Translations under genes and position numbers: made by a program | Shown here: positions 17,345 through 26,600 of the stretch, one piece after another | Numbering within the stretch: position 1 is the stretch's first letter | Layout: each line of letters opens with the position of its first letter | Source of the DNA: JAGQVA01 sp041391725 | GTDB taxonomy: Bacteria; Bacteroidota; Bacteroidia; J057 | Direction of reading: 5' to 3' | NCBI GenBank assembly: GCA_041391725.1 | Contig: JAWKNL010000005.1 | Span: 248,001 to 312,000, forward strand | Length of the DNA: 64,000 nucleotides | The notes under the pieces: generated by a model | Database searches by the model: none | Told to the model about the DNA's origin: nothing | Seen by the model: only the letters and a program-made list of their open reading frames with translations

Positions 17345-17854
17345 ATGATTTTTCTCGGCCTGGGTTCGAATATGGGTGAAAAAGTGCAGAATATTATTTC
17401 TGCCCTGGACCATTTGTCCGCAGCAGGTGTGCACACCCTTCGTCGTTCCCGTTTGTTTGTAACTCCTCCCTGGGGTGTCGAAAACCAGGATTCGTTTCTC
17501 AACATTGTCGCTGAAGTCTATTATGACGGCAATGCGGAAGATTTATTGCAAATTCTTCTCAATACAGAGCAGACGATGGGTCGCTACCGATACTACAAAT
17601 GGGGCCCGCGGCTGATTGATATTGATATTCTCGAATTTCACCGCGAGGTGCATAATACCGAAAGTCTGAAACTTCCCCATCCTTATTATCCGCAACGCAC
17701 ATTTGTGCTGGTGCCTTTTGCTGATCTGGAGCCGGACTGGGTGCCTACCGGAGAGACGGACACTATTGCGGAAATTCTGAAAAGCCTCCCTTCAGACGGT
17801 ATTTTTCCGCTTGACCACTCGGGGTATCAACCCGTTTTTCAAAAGGAGCTATGA
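17345..17854 (+). CDS. folK: 2-amino-4-hydroxy-6-hydroxymethyldihydropteridine diphosphokinase
   Basis: A 169-residue cytosolic enzyme of folate synthesis that transfers pyrophosphate from ATP to 6-hydroxymethyl-7,8-dihydropterin. Visible motifs are the N-terminal IFLGLGSNMGEK, the pterin loop TPPWGVENQDSFLN and the signature GRYRYYKWGPRLIDIDIL with its Mg-binding Asp pair, followed by LPHPYYPQRTFVLVPFADL. The stop overlaps the next gene's start (ATGA), so the two are translationally coupled. Confidence 0.96.
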   Translation: MIFLGLGSNMGEKVQNIISALDHLSAAGVHTLRRSRLFVTPPWGVENQDSFLNIVAEVYYDGNAEDLLQILLNTEQTMGRYRYYKWGPRLIDIDILEFHREVHNTESLKLPHPYYPQRTFVLVPFADLEPDWVPTGETDTIAEILKSLPSDGIFPLDHSGYQPVFQKEL

Positions 17855-18681
17855 GCGGTTTTTACCGGCAGATTCAGATGCTGAGTCTTGATGTCGTGGT
17901 AGGTGCGGTAACTTCCGGTGGCATGGTTGCGCGTTTACTCGACGTGGAAATGCCCTGGATTTGGTGGATTGCCCTTCCGGTAAGTGTTTGGGTGATTTAT
18001 ACTGCCGACCATCTGCTGGATGCCTGGCGGCTGGGAGAAAGCGCACATACCGAGCGGCATTTATTTCACCACCACCACTTTCGTGCAATTGCCACCATCT
18101 GGCTCATCCTTCTCTTGTTTTGCCTTTTTATCTTGCCATTTCTTATTCCTTTGCCCCTGCTTTGGTTCGGGATGGGAATGGGTGGGCTGGTGCTGATTCA
18201 CCTCGGGCTGGTGCAGTGGGTAGGAGCGAAAACCTCACTTTTGCTTCATAAAGAACTGGGGGTTGCATCTATATATGCAGGCGGAGTCTGGGGCGGGCCG
18301 GTAGCTATGGCCTGGGATCATCTGGAACAAATACCTTTCTCGCTCTTTGCCCAATTTTTCCTGCTGGCACTCATAAACCTGCTGATATTTTCGCTCTACG
18401 AAATGGAAACCGATACAAGAGACGGACATACCTCATTTGTCCGGGCGATTGGCGCACAAAAAGCCATGCGCCTGATCTGGGCACTTGGGTTGCTGGTAGT
18501 TTTGGCGGGTGTTTTCGGGTGGGAAACAGGTACTTTTCATTACGGTAAAACACAGGTCATTTACGGGATCATGCTTACTATTCTGCTTATGCTGGCCATC
18601 CGACAGGAAACATTTCGCCCCGGGGACAAATACCGAGCCTGGGGTGATGCAGTATTTTTACTGACCCTTATGGGATGGTAG
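17851..18681 (+). CDS. UbiA-like integral membrane protein
   Basis: 276 residues with about seven to eight membrane helices. Two acidic loops are placed as in UbiA prenyltransferases: VIYTADHLLDAWR (about residues 46-58, an Asp-x3-Asp) and LYEMETDTRDGHTSF (about 182-196). In UbiA enzymes such loops bind Mg-diphosphate of the prenyl donor. The first motif here lacks the usual leading Asn, so activity is uncertain. A His-rich stretch, ERHLFHHHHFR, follows the first loop. It overlaps folK by 4 bases. The call as a divergent UbiA superfamily member is moderate. Confidence 0.55.
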   Translation: MSGFYRQIQMLSLDVVVGAVTSGGMVARLLDVEMPWIWWIALPVSVWVIYTADHLLDAWRLGESAHTERHLFHHHHFRAIATIWLILLLFCLFILPFLIPLPLLWFGMGMGGLVLIHLGLVQWVGAKTSLLLHKELGVASIYAGGVWGGPVAMAWDHLEQIPFSLFAQFFLLALINLLIFSLYEMETDTRDGHTSFVRAIGAQKAMRLIWALGLLVVLAGVFGWETGTFHYGKTQVIYGIMLTILLMLAIRQETFRPGDKYRAWGDAVFLLTLMGW

Positions 18682-18751
18682 GGAGGATAGGCTAAAAGCC
18701 TGGCCAGAACCTGCAAAATTTAAAGCTTTAGACCTGTGGCGGCTTGTCGTA

Positions 18752-18773
18752 GCGCCAGATTCCAATCTGGCGC
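18752..18773. repeat. REP-like perfect inverted repeat
   Basis: Arms GCGCCAGATT (18752-18761) and AATCTGGCGC (18764-18773) pair perfectly around a 2-base spacer. It has the look of a short palindromic dispersed element rather than a terminator, as there is no T-run. Confidence 0.5.
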
Positions 18774-18808
18774 AAGGGGGCGGGTTGCCGAGGCCGTCGT
18801 ATTCATAC

Positions 18809-18850
18809 AAGGAATGACAAACCAGGAATGATAAACAAGGAATGACAAAT
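18809..18850. repeat. Short degenerate tandem repeat
   Basis: Three adjoining near-copies of AAGGAATGACAAAC with one substitution or spacing change each. No function is apparent. Confidence 0.4.
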
Positions 18851-19014
18851 GGAAAATTCCAAAGTAGGACAATCAAACACCAGATGATTCCGAATGGGAT
18901 CCCATTTGGAATTCCTTGTTTGGTAAGGCAAGATTTGCAATGCCGCTCGCTCAGCAGGAAGTCAGAAGTCAGATCGGAGAGGTACGAAGAAAGAAGTTGG
19001 GAAATGTTTGGGGG

Positions 19015-19110
19015 ATGATGACTTACAATTCCCTCCGACCTCACAATTCCATCGGCTACAAAACTCCCAATGAGATCGAACAACATTTAAGGCAAAATTT
19101 CTACTTTTGA
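19015..19110 (+). mobile_element. IS3-family transposase C-terminal relic
   Basis: The reading frame encodes TYNSLRPHNSIGYKTPNEIE, the C-terminal signature of IS3-group OrfB (DDE) transposases (consensus YN..RPH..LGY.TP.E). Only about 30 residues remain; the catalytic core, OrfA and terminal inverted repeats are not found nearby. It lies at the downstream boundary of the RHS toxin island and may mark how that island was rearranged. Confidence 0.7.
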
Positions 19111-19176
19111 CCTGTTGCAGGAAAGGGGAAGAGGACAAAGGGCAATTGCATAAAAAAGTCTCCTCACACACTCTCT

Positions 19177-19656
19177 TTATTTTTCCCAGCTAGAATCATA
19201 TTCAACAAATTCGTCATCTTTTCGATAGTCCACTAAGGATAATAAAGCGGGATTTTCCAATTTAAAACTCCAAATTATTCCCTCATTATTTGATCCCATT
19301 TTTATCAATGCAATATATTTATCTCCACCTATTATTTCAATAATAAGCAAATTACAAAATTCCGCGAACCCTTTTTCAACTTTTGTCATATCAATTTTCT
19401 GTTTTAAATAAAGTCTCAAGTCATGCGGCTGTAAGAAATTGTAATCTCCCGAAAGTATTTCCAATTTCAATTGTGTCATTTCTTGTTTATTCAAAATCTT
19501 AATATCAATTAAAACAATCTGCTTGACCTTCAAATTAAATTCCCTTTCGAATTCCTGCTTAATAAACTTTCCCCAAACCCTTTTAGCCTTTTGGTTTTCC
19601 TCTAAATCAAATGGAGATTTAACCAAAAATTTTAATAATCTACCAATTAAATTCAT
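19177..19656 (-). CDS. Putative immunity protein for the upstream RHS toxin tip
   Basis: A 159-residue, strikingly A+T-rich gene (far below the island's neighbours in G+C) with no recognised family. The product is a soluble, Lys/Glu-rich protein with alternating hydrophobic strands (e.g. KVEKGFAEFCNLLIIEII). It starts 42 bases after the end of the RHS toxin tip at 19699, on the same strand. That is the usual position of an immunity gene for a polymorphic toxin. The immunity role is inferred from position, size and composition only. Confidence 0.5.
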   Translation of the reverse strand: MNLIGRLLKFLVKSPFDLEENQKAKRVWGKFIKQEFEREFNLKVKQIVLIDIKILNKQEMTQLKLEILSGDYNFLQPHDLRLYLKQKIDMTKVEKGFAEFCNLLIIEIIGGDKYIALIKMGSNNEGIIWSFKLENPALLSLVDYRKDDEFVEYDSSWEK

Positions 19657-19698
19657 ATAATCTTATGCTGAGTTGTACTTTTGTTTGATTGATAGCTA

Positions 19699-20700
19699 TT
19701 ACCAGTTTCCAGGCTGTGTTAATCTCAATTGATTTGATCCTTCTTCAAATTTAGAAGCAGTCTCTTCAATATTTTTTTTGATTGGTGTAATAAATGATTC
19801 TTCAAGAATCATTGGGATATTATCAAACAATTCTGTTGCGGCGTCCTCCCCTAAGACTCCACCAACAATTCCAGCTAGTACTGCTCCTGCTCCTACTGCT
19901 AACGGATTTTTGGAAACTTGAAGCATAAAAATAGCACCAGATTCTGAGCCAGCCCAGGCACCTGCGAAAGATCCTGTTTCTGCTACAAATTGTCTGGGTT
20001 TGTCCTCTGCATTAAACACATTATTCACAGAATTAATTGTCCCAACAGTTCCTAACATTGTACTTCCAATACCAATTCCATTCCATAGCTTATCGGATTT
20101 ATAGAAACTTCTTACTCGATCTCCAGCCTTGTAGTCAATCATTTTATTTTCTGTAGAGGGGTGCTCATTTAATGCTTTCTTGAGACCTTGAGAAAAAACC
20201 ATTTGTTCCCTTACATTGCTCTTTATTTCATATCTCTTTCTATAACCAGCCTCTATACTTTGAATACTTCCCTCATCATACAAAGGTTGTAAACTTTTCG
20301 TTCTGACAATATATTTGATCCTTAATGAACCGTTGTACAAAGATATTATTGAACCACCTGTCGCAACACTTGGATATGTTTTCGCACCATCGTTATTTTT
20401 ATTTGTATTTACCGGCTCCAACCCCTCCAACTCCACCGCATCCAGCACCCGATTGCCCGAAAACGCATACGGGCTGTAAAAAGGATATTTTGGTGCCAAC
20501 GGATCCACACTCAAAAACCGCCCCAGCCGCGCATCTTCGACGCGGTACTTGTAGGAAACGGCGTTGCCTGTGCCGTAGATTTCATTGTCAGTTTCCCTTC
20601 GGCGTCACTCAGGGGATCGCCTGATTTCTACCCGAGGCGGACAGGCTGGAACCCAAACCGATAGTCCCCCAAATTCAAAGAACGCTTGTCGAGCTATCCC
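19699..20700 (-). pseudogene. Orphan RHS core fragment with C-terminal toxin domain (cassette 2)
   Basis: The end of an RHS protein without its upstream YD-repeat barrel. The first part reads NLGDYRFGFQP and then meets an in-frame TAG. After a further one-base shift the RHS core resumes as EIYGTGNAVSYKYRVEDARL, then GRFLSVDPLAPKYPFYSPYAFSGN, and runs open for about 270 residues. Beyond the core the tip has a basic helical stretch and then a Gly/Ala-rich hydrophobic region (GIGIGSTMLGTVGTINSVNN ... LAVGAGAVLAGIVGGVLGED), suggestive of a membrane-active domain. No known nuclease or deaminase motif was seen. The lesions mean it is not expressed as a normal RHS protein; it may be a reserve cassette for recombination. 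Confidence 0.65.
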
Positions 20701-20774
20701 CCCGGCCCTCTTTCTTGAGAAACGGGGGAAAGCCGCTGTGGGCTAAAGTAAGGATTTTTTTGCAGTGGGGAAGG

Positions 20775-20797
20775 GGACAGTTGTAGCATAACTGTCC
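20775..20797. repeat. Short inverted repeat
   Basis: GGACAGTT (20775-20782) and AACTGTCC (20790-20797) pair perfectly around a 7-base loop, just downstream of the ParE-like pseudogene. It may be a residual terminator or REP-like element. Confidence 0.35.
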
Positions 20798-20811
20798 AAC
20801 CCGCTTTTGCC

Positions 20812-21117
20812 TTACTCCCGATCCTGCCAAATCTGCGTACTTCTCCGGTTATTAAAAACCGAAAGGATTCCGACCATTTCTCCGTCAAAATCATAGTAGA
20901 TACAATAAGTCTTATGGAAAGGTTTATCCAAAAGAATTCGATAGCGTCCATTTATAACCGACTCATACCGGGTAGGATGGGTAAGGATTTTATCAATGGC
21001 TTCATCTATCCGAAGATTAAATAAATCGCCATACCCTTTCCGGCTTGCTTAGAGATACGCAATCGCATCCAGCACTTCCTGGCGTGCTTCGGGATGGATC
21101 GTAAACAAATATTTCAT
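20812..21117 (-). pseudogene. ParE/RelE-type toxin, inactivated by a nonsense codon
   Basis: Read from the ATG at 21117, the frame gives MKYLFTIHPEARQEVLDAIA then YL, a TAA stop at 21051-21049, then ASRKGYGDLFNLRIDEAI and on to YRILLDKPFHKTYCIYYDF ... VFNNRRSTQIWQDRE. Length (about 100 codons), start, the KGYGDLF loop and the YRILL...YCIYYDFDGE beta-hairpin all match the RelE/ParE superfamily of toxins. The only defect in this gene is the premature stop after residue 22. Its start overlaps the last codons of the antitoxin in the ATGA arrangement typical of such operons. Confidence 0.7.
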
Positions 21118-21379
21118 GAATTACGCATTGACCGCAATTCAGTCAGAAAATCTTCTCCCGGAATACCTTTGACTTTCCCCAAACGGAGCTCTTCCGAACG
21201 CCGATCAGTTCCGCTATAAATTCCTCGGTTTCCCAGGGCATTTGTTCATCAGCAACCGTAGGGTGAATCTCTTCCGGCGCTATCCCACGAAGAATGGTAA
21301 GCGCAATCCGAATCCGCTGGAAAATCGGCAGCGAACCAATCAGCGAAAGTATTTGTTGTTCTTTCTGTTCGTAGGTCAT
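21114..21379 (-). pseudogene. Addiction-module antitoxin (TIGR02574/PF09720-like), frameshifted
   Basis: The frame from ATG 21379 reads MTYEQKEQQILSLIGSLPIF, then IRIALTILRGIAPEEIHP and EQMPWETEEFIAEL. A one-base deletion near 21208 would restore DRRSEELRLGKVKGIPGEDF, then LTELRSMRNS and a stop overlapping the toxin start. That restored tail (DRR.EELR.GKVKGIP) matches the short helical antitoxins paired with ParE-type toxins. As it stands, the unshifted frame ends at 21143 as a 78-residue product with an altered C-terminus, the part that normally binds the toxin. Confidence 0.6.
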
Positions 21380-21658
21380 AGTGCCAATATACGTAAAAGT
21401 CAGAAGAATACGCCGTTTTTATCTTCAAAATTACCCTTTTGAAAAAGCATTTCAGGTAAGAAGTGAGCCCGGTTTTCCGGAGTTTAGGGATGAGGTGGCT
21501 GACTTTTTAGGGAGGGGGTTAAAATTATCTGTGATGATTGCTGCTTTTCAATCGGTGCGCACTTGGGGAAGAGGACAGATTGAAAGGGAAGAAAACACTA
21601 CAATGTCTGATCGATTCTCCTTTTTTCAATTTCCTCCACTTTTCGTCCCAAACATGGT

Positions 21659-22096
21659 CTAAGTATAATTATCAGTTACAAAAACCTTCATCAGATCTTC
21701 TATCGAATTAGCTTTTTTTATTTTATCCAAAAGAAAATTTTTATCAGTTATATCTGTCCAATAATTACGATTTTTATTTACTTCCGACTGGGCAAATTTC
21801 TTTAGCTGTTCCAAATTGAAATTATTTTCCGTCTTTTCTAAATCAAAAGACACATAAAACATTGGATTAAAAAATTCAAACTTCCAAAAAGGGTTAAACT
21901 TATTTAATCTATTAATTTTCTTGATGACGTAATTATCGCCTGCTCGATCAATTATAGTACAATTTAGCAATTTTTGACTTCTTATAGTCAAGTCACTCAA
22001 ACATATTAATTGATCCTTTGTCTTCATTAATTCTAAGTCTCTTTTATCTGGACCAAGTATTAAAATTGGAAATAGAATATTCTCAAACATGTTCAA
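21659..22096 (-). CDS. Putative immunity protein for RHS toxin cassette 1
   Basis: 145 residues, A+T-rich, no recognised family. The protein is rich in Asn, Lys and Phe (FNPFWKFEFFNPMFYVSFDL). It begins 8 bases after the stop of the RHS toxin tip on the same strand, the classic toxin-immunity order. By that position it should neutralise the tip encoded at 22105-23244. Function inferred from context. Confidence 0.5.
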   Translation of the reverse strand: MNMFENILFPILILGPDKRDLELMKTKDQLICLSDLTIRSQKLLNCTIIDRAGDNYVIKKINRLNKFNPFWKFEFFNPMFYVSFDLEKTENNFNLEQLKKFAQSEVNKNRNYWTDITDKNFLLDKIKKANSIEDLMKVFVTDNYT

Positions 22097-22104
22097 ATTT
22101 ATTT

Positions 22105-23640
22105 TTATCTTGTCCCTGATTGCATTCCTCTCAATCCGACAGAAATTCCAAGGGGTCCTATATAGCTAGGAGTGCCATAGTATAATCGTTGCATTCTATT
22201 TAGTTGAAGAATTCTACTATTTCCATGTATGGCTCTATGAATAGTTGCGCCATCATAGAAAACCCCATTTATAGCCCTTCCCCTTATAGGTTTCAAATTC
22301 CACATTTGATGTTTCAACCAGTTGGGAGCGATTCCCTGACTCTGGTACAGGAAAGCATGATGAATAGGTTCTCCAGGGCCAGCAAAACCAGATGTATGAT
22401 AAAATCTTGAATAGTTTGTATTGGGATCCCACCACATACGTGAATTCCAAGGTTGATTACCTTTCATCATCGCTCTAAACCCTCCCTGCGCCACCCCTTT
22501 TACAATAGATTTGACTAAAAAAACATCTGATACTGCCATAGTTGTATTAAACGTAGCCCATCCATAACGACCGTCTTGAAAATCATAATAGGCTTGTTTC
22601 CCCGACCCCCAAATAGGAACAAAAGATTCTCCAACCCCTACTTCTGGATAATCAGCTGGGTTCATCGTTTCAAAAGGCCCCATTCCACTTTCATCTGTAC
22701 CCAGGTTTATAAATACGTTTCCATCACCGTCTCGTACATAATTAGAAGCATTGTGTGCATTCGGGTAAGTTTCTCTTAAAACCCTAATTCTATGATCTAA
22801 AGATTTCTCAAATCGACTTTGTGCTCTCATATCCACAGCTTCACCTGAACTATATATATGCCCTTCACCTATACTTTCATATTGACCAGATCCACTGTTC
22901 CACACAAAATCCATATTTTGTGATTGAAATGCATGCACATTGCCATTCACGTCAGTCATCCAGGAACTTCCTGACGGAATGGAAAGCTCACCGCCACGAG
23001 GAGTTGAAACTGTTTCACAATCTCCGTCTGGACAATTGCCAAGAGGATCAGTACTAGTAATTGGATTATTAAAAACGAAATTATACGGGCTTTGATTAGG
23101 GAACTGGCTCATTTCAGGGTCTAAACTAAGCCATCTTCCAATTCTCGAATCATATTGTCTATAGTAAGTAGTATTACTATTGCCTTGTCCCGCAATTTCC
23201 CCATCTCCCTCCATTCCATTAAACCCAAACCGATAATCCCCCAAGTTACAGAACGCCCCGGCATCGCCGAGCCAAACGGGTAGTAGTCCGTCGCTGTAAT
23301 CACCTCCGCCGCATACGAGGCGATGTAAAAGACGCCGTCGTTGTCGTCTAAGATAACACTTTTTTTGTCAGAAACCGTAGCCAGGACATTACCTAAATGA
23401 TTGGAAAGCTCATAATATTTCAAACTCAGCCGCCGCGTGTGGGTCGTGGCGGGGCCGGTCGGGGGTGTGGGCTTGTCCAGCGTAGTGAACGTGTAGTCGA
23501 AGGTCTCCGAGTCGGGGTCGTCTTCGGTTTTCCACAACTCCATGCCTGGAGGGACAGGTCGCGGAAGGGACAGGTCGCGACCTGTCCCTTCCGCGACCTG
23601 TCCTTACGTCGTGTTCAAACACAATAGTGTGGGTTTCCCC
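22105..23640 (-). pseudogene. Orphan RHS core fragment with HNH-like toxin tip (cassette 1), frameshifted
   Basis: The RHS part starts abruptly near 23640, carries a 52-base palindrome (23552-23603), and then reads LKYYELSNHLGNVLATVSDK and DYYPFGSAMPGRSV. A one-base loss near 23245 separates this from the next frame, which has GDYRFGFNGMEGDGE, YYRQYDSRIGRWLSLDPEMS and SPYNFVFNNPI (the RHS-associated core). The open tip of about 300 residues follows: a pretoxin-like linker (VPIWGSGKQAYYDFQDGRYG) and a final domain with GEPIHHAFLYQSQG, NWLKHQMWNLKPI and IHRAIHGNSR. The HH...N.W...HR.IHG spacing resembles HNH/colicin-like nuclease toxins, which is an inference. No barrel-encoding upstream part exists in the window. 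Confidence 0.65.
23552..23603. repeat. Perfect 52-base palindrome
   Basis: Two 26-base arms (23552-23577 and 23578-23603) are exact reverse complements with no spacer; each arm itself contains GACAGGTCG twice. It sits inside the 5' part of the RHS fragment and interrupts the conserved reading. It looks like an inserted palindromic mobile unit (REP/MITE-like). Confidence 0.7.
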
Positions 23641-23654
23641 GCCCCGGGGAAACC
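23632..23654. repeat. Inverted repeat between the M36 protease and RHS fragment
   Basis: GGTTTCCCC (23632-23640) and GGGGAAACC (23646-23654) pair around a 5-base loop. It is 18 bases beyond the protease stop codon and could serve as its transcription end, but no T-run follows on the minus strand. A dispersed palindromic element is equally possible. Confidence 0.4.
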
Positions 23655-23672
23655 ACTACAATAAAATGCGCG

Positions 23673-26600
23673 TTATTCCACCACCAGTCTCAGATACTGA
23701 CGTCCTCTGGCCGTAATTACCTGTATCAGATATACTGCCGGCGGTAGTGCTCGGATGTCCCAGTCAGTATAAGTTGTGCCCGCCTGAATGGTTTTCTGTC
23801 CGATCAGCCTCCCATCGGCTGCAATAAGTGCCAGCGTGGCAGTTTCATTCAGCGACTGGCTGAAACTGATTCTGACTTCTGTCTCGGCTGGGTTGGGCTG
23901 GAGTTGTACCCTGAGCCCCGGTTCCAGCGTTCCGATCCCCACCGATGGCTCGATGAATATCGTATCAGTATAGGTACAGATTCCATTCACTGTAAGGCTG
24001 ACCACAAAGGAACCGATGCCGGGATACAGGTGAACAGGGTTTTGCTGGGTTGCGGTCAGTCCGTCGCCAAAACTCCACAGCCAGTCAGTGGCCCCCTGCG
24101 ACAGGTCGGTGAAAGTTACCTCCTTGACGAGACTGTCCTGTGTGTAGGTAAATTCTGCCGAACTTACGGTTACATTGACCGTCGCTTTGTCGGACAGGCA
24201 GGACTCTCCCTGTACTTCCCAGTCGTAGAAGTAGTAATAAAATCCGGCTGGATTGGTGGTTGCAGACGAACTGGTGATACTCACCAGTCCGGGAATGGTG
24301 TAGGGATAGCTGGCACCGGCATTGTTGCGGTAAAGATCAGCAAAACTGGTACCTATGCTATAGGTTCCTGCTCCGGGAACCTCGAGGTTCAGGGTAATCC
24401 GCTGCGGGCCCGCTGCCGGGATGGAGACGGTGACCTGATCTACCACATTACCGCTGGCATCGGTGTCATCCCAGATAGAAATGGTGCGGTTACCCGGAGC
24501 GCCTGCATCAACCCAGACAGAAATCAGCGTAAATCCACCTTCAGCTGTAAAATTAAGCGCGCCGGTAAAAGCATTATTGTGATATCCGCCTGTACCCAGG
24601 GTGTTATCAGCAGGGCCTACATATTGAATAGGGGCGACAATGGTTTCCTCCACCAGAAAACTCGTATCTGCTGAAAGTGCCAGTGTCTGGAATACAACTC
24701 CGGTGTTGAGAACGTTTCCGTTGTTGTCATACCAGGTGTAGGTTCCGCTTCCATTCACACTGAGCGTGGCTGTTTCTCCTTCACATATCGCAGCATCTGC
24801 CACGATGGGTGCGGGTGCAAGCGTGATCGTAACGGTTTGGGTAAGGGTATCGCTTCCCAGTGAGTTGGAGGCTATGAGCACTACGTTGTATGTGCCGCTG
24901 GCTGTGTAGATGTGAACCGGATTCTGGGTTGTGTCAGAATTTCCGTCGCCAAAATTCCAGTTCCAGTGCTGGGCAATATTGGTTGATTTGTCGGTAAATT
25001 CTATCCGGTTGTTGCAGTTGGAGGTAACGGAGTAAACGTAATCGGCAACCGGCGGCGTAACGGGTTGCAGGCAGATAGGGGGAAGATCATAAGCTTCTAT
25101 CTGGTCTGTGCGGCTGTTGACACTGCCCTGATCCGCACTGAAGCCCAGTCCGCGACGGGCAAATGCGTTCCAGATCAGGCACTGGTTGGCGCCTCCGTTG
25201 TTGATCTGGTCTGCAAGGAGAATGGCATCCCTGCCGTCCACAAAACCCGGCTCACAGGCCTGGAGTTTCATTCCGTCCATCACCAGTTGCATGGCAATAT
25301 TGTTGCCCCCGGTGCCATTGTACTGGTCTTCATCAAACCCGTACTGGTCGATCAGATCCAATGTCAGGTCCCACAGCATAGTGCACCATACAAAGCCGAT
25401 TCCGTGCGGCTGTGATACGCCAAACTGGTTGTTGGTGTCGTCGTAGGTATAGGGATTTACAGAAAAATCGTAGGAATAGGGTGCATTCCGGATTCCGATA
25501 CCAGTAGTAGGTTCGAAAATAGCATAGGTGCCGATTCCCCGGTTGACAAAACCGGTATCAATACTGAGCATAATTGCAAAATAATCGCTCCATCCTTCGC
25601 CCATCTGTTCCGCATTACCCAGACAGTCTGTATTGCTTCCCCCTCCGGTAAGACGGTTGGAGATACCATGGGCGTATTCGTGTGCAATGATCCCGTTGTC
25701 AAAATCTCCGTCGCGGTCAAAATTTCCCGAAAAATCCTGTAGGGTAACATTCACCGTACTCCCCGCCGCGATCTGTGCACGGATGAGATTTCCATCTGCC
25801 TGTCGTATGATGACGGAGGGAATGGTGATGGTGGAGGATGTACCTCCCATCGGAGCAGGATTGCCGCCGGCATTGTTGACAACAATCACGGCAACAGCCC
25901 CTGCATTCTGTGCTGCCTGCACTTTGGCGACAAAGGTGCAGTTACCCCGGTTGATCATCACAATTTTTCCGGACATGGCGGCACTGTTGAGAAACGGCTC
26001 ACATCCGTCGGCAGTATCGGCACCTGCTCCGTCGTTGACAATGACGATATCAGCAGTGATGGGCGTCGGGCCTACGGCGGGGCCAAAATTTGCACCTGCA
26101 GTAATGTATTTCCCCGCAATAGCACCGGGGGTATTGACTGTGAGGAAACTGTCGTTGCCTGTATTTGCAGCCCAGAGATACATTTGCATTCTCGGGTTGG
26201 AACCGTCTGGCGGTGTGCCAAAGTTGGCGTTATTCAATCCGCCCCCATCCTGTGCATCTGCGAATACATAATCGCCGCCAAGTCCGTTTCCGGAGTAATT
26301 GGTCTCCTGAAAATTGCCTGCCTGTTCGTCAAAACCATACTGCCAGGCGTAGTCGTGCATGATATTGTTGAGGTAAAACAGGTTGGTGATTGCTGCATCC
26401 TGGTATGCAGCGGGCGGCTGATTGAGATTCAGCGGAAAGTCAAAATCGAGCAGCGCCCCGCCATCAGGACTATATCCTGGTGTATCGTCGTCATCTGCGT
26501 CTTCGCTGGCATGTACATTATTTCCTCGGGTAATGGTATATTCTGCACCCGTGATTCCGTCTGTATCATGCCATCCAAATGGAGACGCAAGTGAATCCGC

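Larger units (their letters stand above)
18682..19014. other. Non-coding stretch at the edge of the accessory island
   Basis: About 330 bases without a credible gene. It holds a perfect inverted repeat (18752-18773), three near-copies of a 14-base unit GGAATGACAAAC (18809-18850) and debris leading into the IS3 relic. Base composition drifts to more A+T. Confidence 0.5.

Noticed and set aside
20812..21117. Read-through or selenocysteine at the internal stop of the ParE-like gene
   Set aside because: The codon is TAA, not TGA, and no SECIS-like hairpin is present.
21381..21662. A 93-codon open frame on the plus strand between the antitoxin relic and the putative immunity gene
   Set aside because: Low-complexity, no family signal, opposite in direction to all island genes; treated as non-coding.
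23904..24674. A 256-codon open frame on the plus strand within the M36 protease gene
   Set aside because: It is antisense to a protein with clear PKD and Ig-like domains, has no family motif and starts without context. The length reflects codon bias of the opposite strand.
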